From Euphorbia lathyris (Eukaryota; Streptophyta; Magnoliopsida; Malpighiales; Euphorbiaceae), in NCBI RefSeq assembly GCF_963576675.1, contig NC_088917.1, positions 71,658,610 through 71,722,609 of the forward strand: a stretch of 64,000 bases of DNA. Direction: 5' to 3'. A model generated the notes under the pieces. That model was given only the letters and a program-made list of their open reading frames with translations, did no database searches and was not told where the DNA came from. Below are positions 10,915 through 21,711 of the stretch, piece after piece. The first letter of the stretch is position 1. The number at the start of each line of letters is the position of its first letter. Position numbers and translations under genes: made by a program.

Positions 10915-11215
10915 TTACCTTAAATAACGTAACGTTATGTTATATTACCTTAAGTAACGTGACATGACGTGACGTGATTTTACGTTACGTAAGGTAATAT
11001 AACATAACGTTATGTAACCGAACTTAACGTAGTTTTACATAAAGTAATGTAACGTAACATAACGTATTGTGACGTAGTATATCGTGACGTACCATAACTT
11101 AACGTAACATAACGTAATCGACATGACGTAATTTAACGTAAAGTAATGTACGTAACATAATGTAACTTAACGAACCATAATGTAACATAACGTAACTTAA
11201 CTCGTGATAATCCAA
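10915..11215. repeat. (TAACG)n-like array with hairpins
   Basis: A degenerate array of TAACG/ACGTTA units fills about 300 bp. Within it GTTATATTACCTTA at about 10936 pairs with TAAGGTAATATAAC at about 10990, giving a stem. A shorter version recurs at about 28790-28990. Confidence 0.8.
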
Positions 11216-11308
11216 TGTTTATTGTTGAAAAAAAACAAATAAACTCATTCTTTATCTTATTTAATAAAATGGACATAATGTAACCAAAAATAACAAAATG
11301 GACATAAT

Positions 11309-12799
11309 TGTTGGTCTCGTGTAATTAGTTCCAAGGGGGGGGGGTTAGGAACTAATATAACTTTTGCGTTTTAATTATGCTGACTTAATATAATTATTTA
11401 AGTTTCACAACTCAGTTTTGGTCAGTACGGCCGAGTGAGGCGTAAGACAGCTTTAGTCAGATGTTGACTAGAACTGTCTTACTTGCGAGTTGGGAAATGA
11501 CACTTTTGTGGTCAGCTTCCAACTCAGCACTCTGAGTTACTCAGTGTCAGCTTAAACAATTTATATGTTGAGTAAATATATCAAGCAACACATACAGATA
11601 TATATTGAGAGAGAGTTAGAAATTACTCAGCGCGACTTATCCTGGTTCGGCCTCTCCGCCTACGTCTAGTCCCCATAATTCCTCCGGACTTTTTCAATCC
11701 ACTACTGAGCTCTTTAAAGGTAGAGCACAACCCGTTTACAAGGCAGTTGAATATGCAAGAGTACCGTCCTCTATTCGTCTACTCAACTCCTACTAAGTGC
11801 TATAACCGAACACCTAGATTTCTCTACCGCTGAGTACTTAAAACCGAGTACTCAGCACCACTCTCTCAATTTTACAATTGATACAGAATTGTTCTTTTTC
11901 AGACAAAGAACACTTTAGATGATTACAAAAATCACTCTAGATTTTACACAGAAATGGAAATTAGGTGTAAGATCTTTTTCTTGTTTTTGTGTGCTTTTGT
12001 ATGTATGCTTTTTTTTCTTTTGTATTTCGGCCAAGGATCCAAGAAATGAACTTGTCCTTTTATAGTTGAGGTCTGAAGCAGAAATGATTTGAATCTGGAA
12101 TTATCCGTTGGATTCAAACGGCTTTTTCTTGCGACATGTTCTGGTCAGCTTCAGATTTGCAGGCCAATCCTGACGTTTGAATTCCGCAGGCGCCAGGCTT
12201 GTCTACTTCTCGCAGGTTTGTCTTCTTGTACAGGTTTCGTCTTTTAGCTAACAGACAGTTGACCCATGCATCTCGAAATTGACTCTGTGCGTAATTCCGA
12301 GGTCTCTATTATTGGTGCAGACAGTTGTCGGATCTTGTCTTTTAGCAAACGGATCATTCGTGCTGTCTTAAAATCATTCAGCATGACTTTGATAGCCGTT
12401 TTCTTTGATTGTTGCCAATTCCGTTACCGAGTTGCCTTTCACTCAGCTTCCACGGTCAGCTTCGTTCTGCATGATATGGTTCCGAAGAAGACTTCTCTTC
12501 TTTTATGCTGAGTCGCTTTTCACTCAGCTTTTGTGATCAGCTTCATTTGCAAGCTTCGGTTCTGAAGAAGACTTTCCTTCTTTCATACTGAGTTATTCTT
12601 TACTCAGCTCGTGCTATGTTGTCATGCTGACTATGTTCTGTCTTAATTTGATTCCTGTTCTTATGAATATTTTTATACTCAACATTGAACAAACGCATTA
12701 GTATAATTAAATCAAAGCACTTAAATTTAATTGTCTTAATCATGGATTATCTTAAGTAATTTTGTCAAATCAAAATCATGCTGGAAAGGTGTTTCAACA
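11309..12799 (-). repeat. Copia 3' LTR (1491 bp)
   Basis: In minus orientation the LTR starts TGTTGAAACACCTTTCC (at 12799) and ends GAGACCAACA (at 11309). It contains TATAAAAGG at 12056-12064 as the likely promoter. Related LTRs occur at 28993-30218, 49913-51285 and 53209-54003. It is dense in CTCAGC/GCTGAGT phrases. Confidence 0.9.
12056..12064 (-). promoter_or_regulatory. TATA box of the copia LTR
   Basis: TATAAAAGG on the minus strand, followed by GACAAGTTC. The same box occurs in the sister LTRs at 29474-29482 and 53844-53852 (plus strand), and as TATAAATAG at 50540. Confidence 0.55.
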
Positions 12800-12815
12800 A
12801 ACTCCCTCATTTTGA
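12800..12815 (-). promoter_or_regulatory. Polypurine tract of the copia element
   Basis: Minus-strand AAAATGAGGGAGTTTG lies directly against the 3' LTR start; this is the expected plus-strand primer site. The plus-strand sister element has AAAATGGGGGAGTT at the same place (49900-49912). Confidence 0.75.
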
Positions 12816-13360
12816 TGTTGGAAAAATTTTTAATTATGGAACTCGGTTTTGAATTTCCCCATGATTGAATTGCCTTACATTCTTCTGAAATTACTCCCCC
12901 GTAAGGGTTGCGTCCATTATTTTAACTTAACTCTAAACCTTCCAAGATTTAATTGAGAAAAGTCAAAACATGCTTGTACTGACTAAGTTCAATTCTAGAC
13001 CTTCTAAGATCTAATTCAGATGAGCCTAGGTCAGCTTTCAGAAGAGGTCAATATGTTGGAATATGTGTTTACTCAGTTTTAGGTATCAGAGAGAGAGATT
13101 ATATCTATGAATTTTATGTATCATAGCAAAGTGTATTCATGTATCAGAGTAAATGTGCGTTTAGAGTTTTTCACATGCATGTTCCTTTCCATTGTTTGTT
13201 CAATTAAGACAGTTCAGCATATAGCATATTTAAGTAAGCATCATATGTAGATAAGCCAGTTTAAGTAAAAAGGATGCTTAAAATAGATAGATGGTTAGTC
13301 AGCATACAAAAATAGAAAACACCAAAACCAAATACTACAAGTCAAGTTCTAATGACTAGT
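12816..13360 (-). other. Copia untranslated region between extra ORF and 3' LTR
   Basis: No coding sequence. It holds further purine-rich stretches (for example minus-strand ACGGGGGAGTAATTTC near 12893-12908), possibly the multiple polypurine tracts known from SIRE-type elements. Confidence 0.55.
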
Positions 13361-14908
13361 CTATTTCTTTCTGTTGACTTGGGCTTGGTGGGCAGGATTA
13401 ACTTTGCCTTTTCCCTTGGCATTTCGCTGCTGACTACTAGATGCTTCTCCTGCTTCCCCTGATTTGTGCTGAGTTCCATCAGCTTGTTCTTTCTCCCCCA
13501 TTTTGCCAGCATCGGGCGGAGGAGGAATAAAAGTGTCATTGAGAGCAGCACGAGTCAATCTTACTGAGTACGCCTTAAGCTGTTTTGTTCTCTCCCGGAG
13601 ACCGTCGAAAACAGGAATGCCATCGTCTATAACAGATCCAGGGACTCGGATGGATGCACTAAACATACTCAGAATATATTCTTGTGATTTCCCAATCCAG
13701 GTCAGCGTGTCAGTCAGCCTAGCATAAGCTTGATGATACATTTTGAGCAATGCTGAATCGTAGAACTGACGTTGAGCATTCGTGTGGCGCACATGTTTGA
13801 AGGTGGCTTGGGAGTATTGCAGGATTTCATTTGTTTTCACCAAGTCAGTATCCATTTCTTCCTTACTCAAGTTGAGTAGACGGATAGCTTCGCTAATTTG
13901 CTCGATCGAACACTAGGAAGAGGAGGAAATTAGCGCACGAGTGTCGGTTAACTCAGAGTGTAACTTGGTGAAGTGGTGGTCAACCTCAACAGAGGTAGCA
14001 TATCCCGTGTTTACTGCAGACAAAGCATTTATTTAGCCTTGGAGGGAATCCATATGATTCACCATCATTAACTGCAGTTCAGCCAGCTTCACTATGGAGT
14101 CTTGCTTGGGCTGTTGAGATTGAACAATTGTCATGACACTCACAAGATCTTTGAGACCCTTGATCTCATTCAGGAGCTGAGTGACAGGAGAAAGTTGTGT
14201 TGACTCAACATTAACGAACCCAGCAGTATCGGCATGAGAGGAAGTCAAATCCTGGAGAATGGATTGAGCTGAGTCAATCATTCGACGCCCAGACTCAGTA
14301 GCATTTAGGTAGGCATAAGTTGCCTCAGGAGTTTGCTCAGCAGCCGGTATTGGAATAGTGCCAGATGGTGGAGGAGTAGGTTGTTTACAAGAACTAGATG
14401 GGCCAGCGTGATCAACGGCTGGACTTTTGTTTAAGTCAGCACTAGGAACTGACTGTTCAACATTCTGCGAAATTGGGTTAGGAAGAGGTGGATCGGTAGA
14501 GATGTTGACCTGCACAGTATCATTCTAAAGTTGAGTTGGTGCAGGAGGAGTTACTTCAGAACTTACATGGATATGATTTTCCTTTGCTTGCTCACCTTCT
14601 TGAGCAGCTTGAACTTCGAGCTCTTGCTCGGCAGGGATTGGATTTTCAGGGGTCTTGGCTTGTTCCTCAGTATGAGTGACAGAGGCTTGCTTTTGAGTGA
14701 ACTGATCTGGAGTTGGCTCTATGACAGAGGAGAAGAATTCATATTGGAGTCTAGTTAGGTCAGTAATTGGTTCTCTAAGTGGAGAATCAGCCAATAGATC
14801 TAGGGATTTGGACTTGTAAGCTTTGCGTTTAAAACACTTCTCAGAACTGGTCGTTTTGGTTTGAGGTGAGGGATCAGCAGTAATTGAGTCAAGAGACTCA
14901 GATGAATA
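13361..14908 (-). pseudogene. Extra (env-like position) ORF of the copia element, C-terminal part
   Basis: This is the C-terminal half of the long ORF that follows pol; it continues from 21712-22886 across the nested element. It is Pro/Gln/Glu-rich at first, then helical (ESGRRMIDSAQSILQDL; MYHQAYARLTDTLTWIGKS) and ends in a Lys/Gln-rich tail. In-frame stops lie at about 14525, 14033 and 13915. Where the sister copy at 38894-39749 is still open, it has Gln at the matching place, so a C-to-T change explains that stop. The function is unknown. In SIRE-type elements the ORF in this position is called env-like, but I see no clear transmembrane segment or signal peptide here. Confidence 0.75.
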
Positions 14909-15601
14909 TGATAACAACCCAAATTATTCTTGAATAAGGAATAAGGAAAAATTAATAGAGATAATGACAAACCATGAGGAAAAGGAAGGAGTTTCTAGCA
15001 TTATTTATGCATGATTAATGTGAAATTAATGATAATTAATGCAGGGGTGAATATGCAAATAATGAGGAAAAGGAAGGAGTTTCTAGCATTATGCCACACC
15101 ACGTGGACCATGGCGAGATACGCCATAACGAGATACGCCCGATGAGAGCGAGTAATGGAGACCCGCCATTGTTCTCAAGGAGAGCGTACATACGCCTTGA
15201 CGGATCCAAGAATACCAAAAGGCGCCTTTATTACCATCCATGAATGGGAATAAATACAATTAAATGGCAATTAATAGCCATTAAAGGGGAATAAAGACTT
15301 GACTGTTCGAATACCTCAACTCTGAGGGTTTCGATGCTAAATGCTGGGATTAATGGAGAATTGATAGCAATTAAAGATGAGTAATGACATGACTCTTCAC
15401 CTGCTTCCCCATTAATGCTGAAGGTTACAGAAACCTATATAAATACCCCAGCTTCCTAGGATCAAAGGTACACTTACTGATTCTCTACTTTTGTGCTTAC
15501 AGTTTATTCTCAGAAATATTACTGACTTTGGCATCGGAGTGTCCCCGGCCGATCCCAACGGCGCCTCACAGGGAAGTGCTCCGATCAAGGATTTTTCCAC
15601 A
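14909..15601 (+). repeat. Gypsy 5' LTR
   Basis: It begins TGATAACAACCC, has TATATAAATA at 15436-15445, and probably ends TTTTTCCACA at 15601 just before the primer-site region. Near its left side it carries a 28-bp phrase (GAGGAAAAGGAAGGAG...) at about 14977 that also occurs at its normal place about 87 bp on; the 3' LTR has different sequence at the first position. Confidence 0.85.
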
Positions 15602-17799
15602 AGTTATCAATTGGTGCGGTGAAGGTGGATCTCTAACAAACAGAAGATCACAAAATCTTGATTGTATAGAGTTTCACAAAGAACAAAACAATGGAGTCAA
15701 CAGAATAGAAATCACAATCTCAAACTTTGGCTCAATCAGTACAACAAATCTATCCAAATATACAGTTCTCCATATATTGGTGGGAAAGAGTTTTCTACAT
15801 TAAATCTGGAATTTTATGATGAAAAAGATAAGTTTCCTCCCCTTTCTTATTCCATTTTTAATTAAAGAAAATTGAGATCCTTCACTCTTATAAAGTGCTA
15901 TGAATATCATTACATGTTATTATGATAAATCTAATAAACTGTGAAAGATGAAGTCATAAACACAAATCTTTCATTAAATCTTGCATGCTTACTATGCCCT
16001 CATATTTTTATGCATGACAAGTATAATATGATATTATTATTGAATTAGTACAAACGCATGAATAAGACCCGTAATCTTGGGATTTACAAAAAAAATCATC
16101 CATTCAATGTGATTTTGTCATTTGATATTAAAATAGCATAAAAGGGCTCATGTAATTACAAATGATTTAGATCTGGTCGGTCTTTTGGATGAACATGCAT
16201 ATAACTATTAGAAGAAATTACAAAAAAATCATATTTGGTTTTTCCTTGTACAATTCACCATCTATATATGGATTTTCTCCTGTATAGTACTTTCAATATC
16301 AAAAATTCATATTTTTGAATATTGTTTTGTCAAACAGTTATTTCATTCCCTTTTTTACAAGGATGTGTCTATTCATATAAAAACTGTTTATTTGACATTG
16401 TTAGAATTTCTGTTACCAACACAAGAGACTTGAAAATATTGAGTCTATTTGTAATTATCTTGTAATTGTCCCTAACTATTAAGGCCATTATGGGCCGATG
16501 AATTACCAAATTGGATAAACAAAACTTTCATGTCCTGAGCTAACTACAAAATAGTGCAAGTGTCAGTTTCGGATCAGAACATTAATTTATGCAAAATTCT
16601 TAGGATATACATGAGAATTCCTCAAAGATTGGAGGATTGTATGTGAAGGTAGGTGAGAGTGGATTTTGAGTAATTTTCCTTACACTCCAAATTGGAGGAG
16701 AATCATGGTACATGTATTTTTCTTCCAAAATTACCCTTTCTCTTTTATTTTATTCGTACAAATGAAATGATATAAGAGTAATTTTATATATAACTATATT
16801 ATTAAATCATCACTTACCTTTCTTTAATTACACCTCATTCAAATGAGGCTTTAATGATCTTTGAATGCCATTAATGTATGGATGCACAATATTAATTGCA
16901 AGTAAATAGCAACTATGTAAGATATCTTACCCAATATAGAATGTCATAACTTTTATGACGTTTAAAATAAATATGCTATCTTGGATATTAATGTGCATTG
17001 AAATACAAAAGGACATTATTCTTAAACCATTCTCATTATGGTTATTTATTAAGAATTCATTATGATATTCATGTGCAGTAGCAATCTTTATGGTTATGAC
17101 CGTTATACGTGATATTATTATTAAAACAAGCACGATTAAAATTCTATTATGAATTTGTTTGACATATAATATTTACTCGGTTTTATCCTTTGACTAAGTT
17201 CATTCTAGAGTCAGGGACCAACGCGAAGGAATTATTAAGTTGATTCCAAGATGAATTAAAAATTCCATAAAGAGAATTGCATCATACATGATATTTGCCA
17301 ACAAGGCAAATACAAACATTCTTTTGCTATGAAGTATGTTCCATGGATCAAGCCATTGATCCCCAAGGTAAGTGAATATAGCTTTTATAACTTACCACAA
17401 TCTTTTAATAATAGACAGAGTATGCCCCACTTCTGGAGTTCTTTCAGTGCTAACCCACAGGTACAAGGGAGTTGCTAATACTACAACCAGTGCAAACACT
17501 GATATGAAAAATAAAGCTCAATCCAAAGAAGTGTATATGCAGAGTCACTTCAGAAAAATTCCTTGACTATGTCATTGGCCAAAAAGAAATTAGAGCAAAT
17601 CCAGATAAAATAAAAGCCTTGCGAGGAAAAAGGTGAAAAGAGCGCCTAAATAAAAGCCATGCGAGGAAAAAGGTGAAAAGAGCGCCTAAATGAAAACCCC
17701 ACAATGGGTGAGAAAGATCCAGAGGTTGAACGGGCGGATCATTATACTAGAAAGATTGTCAACAAGCATATCAAGGTATAAAACAATTCCTAGCAGAAC
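15602..17799. other. Gypsy interior, non-coding left part
   Basis: AT-rich sequence with no recognisable retroelement protein. A PBS-like ATTGGTGCGGTG lies near 15610. A 35-bp direct duplication (AAAAGCCATGCGAGGAAAAAG type) lies at about 17608-17690. Confidence 0.5.
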
Positions 17800-18000
17800 C
17801 ACCCTTGATGAGCAGACCAATCTGAAGGGGAGACCTGCATTTGTATCAATCTGTCATAGATAAAGCTATATGCACCATGGTTATTCAAGAAGAAGAAGGT
17901 CAGCAGTTCTCCATCTATTATGTTAGCAAAATGTTGAAGGATGCGGAGACAAGATATTCGAAGCTAGATAAAATGGCTCCCACGGTTGTGACAACATCCA
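17800..18000 (+). pseudogene. Gypsy RT-RNase H junction fragment
   Basis: The translated remnants include TMVIQEEEGQQFSIYYVSK and DAETRYSKLDKMA. These correspond to the end of RT and the start of RNase H in Ty3/gypsy polyproteins (usually IYYVSKSLLDAETRYSKLEK). Stops and frame changes surround it. It lies upstream of the gag-like sequence, the reverse of normal order. Confidence 0.75.
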
Positions 18001-18029
18001 TCCGCGTTAAACCATAGCTCCAAGTATAA

Positions 18030-18480
18030 CCTCAACATGATCGATATCAAGATCAAGAGTCGGCTTCACCATCCCGATTCAACATTGAACACATGGATGA
18101 TGAGATTGAAAGGCGAGTACATGCCGCTCTGGATAGACAAGAGAACAATTTAGAAAGATACGCCATCCAGTTAATAGGAATTCGCCATTCACAGCGCGGA
18201 TCATGGGGTACGAGGCGGAAAAAACGATTAAAGCTTCCAACTTGCCACAATATAAAAGAAAAGAATCAATATAAGCAGGACATTACATATCCCGAACCCA
18301 AAGGAGGGGAGCATGTAACCGTTGGAAGAAACGCCAAAGCGTACTACAGGTTGGCCACCACACTGAAGCTTGCTGGGAGCTGGCAAACTAGATAGCTTTG
18401 TCCAGAATAACAAATAACAAGATGACAAGCAGAAGACAGATCCCAAAAATAAATTCAAAAGTGTCATTAATGTCATAGCA
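18030..18480 (+). pseudogene. Gypsy gag-like fragment
   Basis: An open stretch reads ESASPSRFNIEHMDDEIERR and continues as charged sequence. Further on a frame with KNKFKSVINVIADG resembles the end of gypsy gag just before protease. Several stops are present. Assignment rests on position before the protease-like piece and on general character. Confidence 0.45.
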
Positions 18481-18659
18481 GATGGACCAGTGTATCAGCC
18501 ACCCGTGGAAAAAGCAAAAATATCCGCTCTGGATAAAACATCCCTCTATTGCTCCTTTTGCAGAAACAGGTCCAGTAATCTCTCCACATGCAGATGCATT
18601 GGTAGTAACAATGGCAATTCAAGGATGGGAGATAAAATAAAGCGAGTAAAGACACGGGC

Positions 18660-19200
18660 AGTTCTCGCAATGTCATCACCAAAGGTGCATTCGCCAAACT
18701 AAAGGTTGATCCGATCCAAATAGAAACAACCATTGTTGACATCATTGGAGTGACGGGTCACACTATCCAGACCAAGGGCCAGAGGTTGCAGCCCTAATTT
18801 CCATCCGTCATCTGACAATGTACATTCCCACCAACAAAGGAGGAGTAATGATTAGTGGGAACCAAAAGGTGGCTAAAGAGACTTATACTCGGCGTCACTA
18901 TCAATCCGCCCACAATCCAAAGAGGACGAAGGTGAGAAATATTAACTTGTCACTACAGCTTTGGGCGACACAGAAACGCTCCTTATTGCTGATGGAAAGC
19001 GGGTGCGGATCGCCAAAGGATTAAAACTTGAGATCAAAGAGGATGTTAAAAAAGTTCTCATTGAGTCTGAAAGCGTATTTACATAGGAGAATGAGATCCC
19101 CACAGGAGTAAGCCCAGATGTGATTACTCATAAGTTAAACATCATTGAGGATGCGGTTCTAGTTGCTCAGAAAAGACGGAACCATGGGCCTAAAAATCAG
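18660..19200 (+). pseudogene. Gypsy protease and pre-RT fragment
   Basis: Pieces in order: VDPIQIETTIVDIIGVTGHT (protease side), then MYIPTNKGGVMISGNQKVAK (normally KFPT...GDQ..AR, just after protease), then VRIAKGLKLEIKEDVKKVL and HKLNIIEDAVLVAQKRRNH (the linker to RT). Frames are broken by stops and shifts. RT itself is missing after this point. Confidence 0.65.
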
Positions 19201-19299
19201 TATTTTTACATATTCTTATATGTGCATTAAACTGTTATAGTATCCTATATTTATAATTTATTCTTTCTCGCCATACTTCTTATATTCATTTGCCTAGCT

Positions 19300-20280
19300 T
19301 TTAGTGTTGATATACGCCCAGTGGCTGGCGAATGAAAAGTTCCACATGTGGATCAATTACCTCAAAGATAGGACAATTGATCCCATCACGGGCGGATCCC
19401 CTTTCCATAAAGATAAGAAGCACAGACCCTCATGAGCTTTCAAATGAGCTCAACTCTCTCCTCAAAGACAGAAAAAGGATTGACCACCATCAAAAGCGGG
19501 TTAAAATCGTCTCAAACATGAGATCATTACACCCTCAACTTTCTCCTCAAAGATAGGAGAACACTCTCATGGGCGGATCCATCTTTAGATGATCACCATT
19601 CGAGAAAGAGTTAAAACATTCCTTGGACGCAAGGACTTTACACTCTCTCACTCCCTTCCCAAAGAAGGGTTCACAAGTCCTACGGGCGGATCGCTTCACC
19701 TCAAAGATAGGTAGCAAGTTGATCCCCTAGGCAGCTTTACTTCCTCTAGAAGGAATAGAACAGCTTCAAACCTTCACAAAGGTTCGCACAACGGAGTATG
19801 GCTGGCCACCTACTCCATATTAAATCCTACAAACTTATATATTTACTTACGCAAACGTAAAAGTAAATGGCGACCATAAGGATTAAAACAATTATACTTA
19901 AGTTTTACAAACAATCGTACAATAATCTCAGCGGCGGATCGATATACCTCAAAGATAGGAAACAATTGATTGCCATCAGAGACAGAGTTAAAACATTTCT
20001 CAGACGTGAGAACTTTACACTCTCAAATACTCTTCCCAAAGAAGAGTCTCAAGACCTGGCGGCAGATCGATTCACCTCAAAGATAGGAAGCAAATCGATC
20101 GCCTAAGGCAGCTTTACTTCCTCACCAGGAATAAAAGCTTCTAAACCTTCACAAAGGTTCACACCTTGGGGTACGGCTGGCCACCTACCCTAAACAATTA
20201 GAGAAATCCTAAACTAGATTCTAGAAAATTACTTTCTAAAAGATATAATGCATTAGTAAACATAGTTCTGGAAAGCAAAG
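19300..20280 (+). repeat. Degenerate 150-250 bp repeat units in the gypsy interior
   Basis: Phrases such as CCTCAAAGATAGGA, GGGCGGATC, CTTCACAAAGGTTC and GGCTGGCCACCTA recur several times in the same relative order (for example 19680-19830 against 20040-20200), giving a degenerate tandem array with no coding continuity. Confidence 0.65.
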
Positions 20281-20284
20281 GGTT

Positions 20285-20575
20285 CATCCAAATAATGAAG
20301 CCTCGTCTTCATCTCCAAATAATGAAGCCTCGTCTTCATCTCCAAATAATGAAGCCTCGTCTTCATCTCCAACTAATGAAGCCTCGTCTTCATCTCCAAA
20401 TAATGAAGCCTCGTCTTCATCTCCAAGTAATGAAGCCTCGTCTTCATCCAATTCATGAAGCCTCGTCTTCATCCAATCAATGAAGCCTCGTCTTCATCCA
20501 ATTAATGAAATCTCGTCTTTATCCAAACAATGAAGTCTCGTTTTCATCAAAGTAATGAATCCGCATCTTCATCAT
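20285..20575. repeat. 24-bp minisatellite
   Basis: About ten to twelve head-to-tail copies of a 24-bp unit (AATGAAGCCTCGTCTTCATC plus four bases) become shorter and more diverged to the right. Each unit contains the inner inverted repeat GAAGCCTCGTCTTC. Both strands stay open because the period is a multiple of three; the repetitive peptides are not evidence of a gene. Confidence 0.92.
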
Positions 20576-21045
20576 AGAAATAACAAAGTCTCGCCTCCAC
20601 AAAATGCATAAAAGTCCCTAAATGGCTGATCATTCTTACTGATCTCTAAGTGCGGGTCATTCTCCTCAATATGGCAGAACTGAACAAAAGAAGTCCCTAA
20701 GGCGAATCATAATCCTATGTCGTAGGAACAAATGGTCCCATAAAGGGCGGGTTATTCCCTTTCTAAAGGAAATATAACTCTCAAGAAGCCCCTAGAGGAT
20801 AACAATGGATACGGTTGGCCACCTATCCACAAGGAAGCAAAAACCCCTAAAAGTGCATCATATCCATATATGATCCCACATAGGGCAGATCTTGTTCATA
20901 AGATCCCGCATAAGGAAGCCCCAAAAGGCGCATCATTTCCATATATGATCCCCCATCTAGGGCGGGTCCACTTTCCTCCAAGATAGAAAAATAAAACACC
21001 ATTTAGACAGCCCTAAAGAGCTTTTTATACCTTTAGAGGGGCTTC

Positions 21046-21711
21046 TGATAACAACCCAAATTATTCTTGAATAAGGAATAAGGGAAAATTAATAGAGATA
21101 ATGACAAACCATTATTTCTTCTAAAAGAGATATTTATGCATGATTAATGTGGAATTAATGATAATTAATGCAGGGGTGAATATGCAAATAATGAGGAAAA
21201 GGAAGGAGTTTCTAGCATTATGCCACACCACGTGGACCATGGCGAGATACGCCATAATGAGATACGCCCGATGAGAGCGAGTAATGGAGACCCGCCATTG
21301 TTCTCAAGGAGAGCGTACATACGCCTTGACGGATCCAAGAATACCAAAAGGCGCCTTTATTACCATCCATGAATGGGAATAAATACAATTAAATGGCAAT
21401 TAATAGCCATTAAAGGGGAATAAAGACTTGACTGTTCGAATACCTCAACTCTGAGGGTTTCGATGCTAAATGCTGGGATTAATGGAGAATTGATAGCAAT
21501 TAAAGATGAGTAATGACATGACTCTTCACCTGCTTCCCCATTAATGCTGAAGGTTACAGAAACCTATATAAATACCCCAGCTTCCTAGGATCAAAGGTAC
21601 ACTTACTGATTCTCTACTTTTGTGCTTACAGTTTATTCTCAGAAATATTACTGACTTTGGCATCGGAGTGTCCCCGGCCGATCCCAACGGCGCCTCACAG
21701 GGAAGTGCTCC
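21046..21711 (+). repeat. Gypsy 3' LTR, truncated at its end
   Basis: It matches 14909-15582 closely, including TATATAAATA at 21565-21574, but stops at GTGCTCC, about 20 bp short of the presumed LTR end. It is joined directly to the copia extra ORF. Confidence 0.85.

Larger units (their letters stand above)
14909..21711 (+). mobile_element. Non-autonomous Ty3/gypsy derivative nested in the copia extra ORF
   Basis: Two nearly identical LTRs (14909-15601 and 21046-21711) begin TGATAACAACCC. A purine-rich TTTAGAGGGGCTTC precedes the right LTR and a PBS-like ATTGGTGCGGTG follows the left one, so the element points right. The interior is about 5.4 kb with only scattered gag, protease and RT-RNase H fragments in an abnormal order, plus arrays of short repeats. 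No target duplication is seen: the right junction has lost the last 20 bp or so of LTR and part of the host ORF. High LTR identity suggests a recent insertion mobilised in trans. Confidence 0.85.

Noticed and set aside
15036..15218. Identical 60-codon frames at 15036-15218 and 21165-21347
   Set aside because: They lie in the two LTRs of one element on the minus strand; identity reflects LTR copying, not a gene pair.
20284..20483. Open frames on both strands with repeats GDEDEASLF and MKPRLHLQI
   Set aside because: They are translations of a 24-bp minisatellite whose period is a multiple of three, so both strands stay open without selection.
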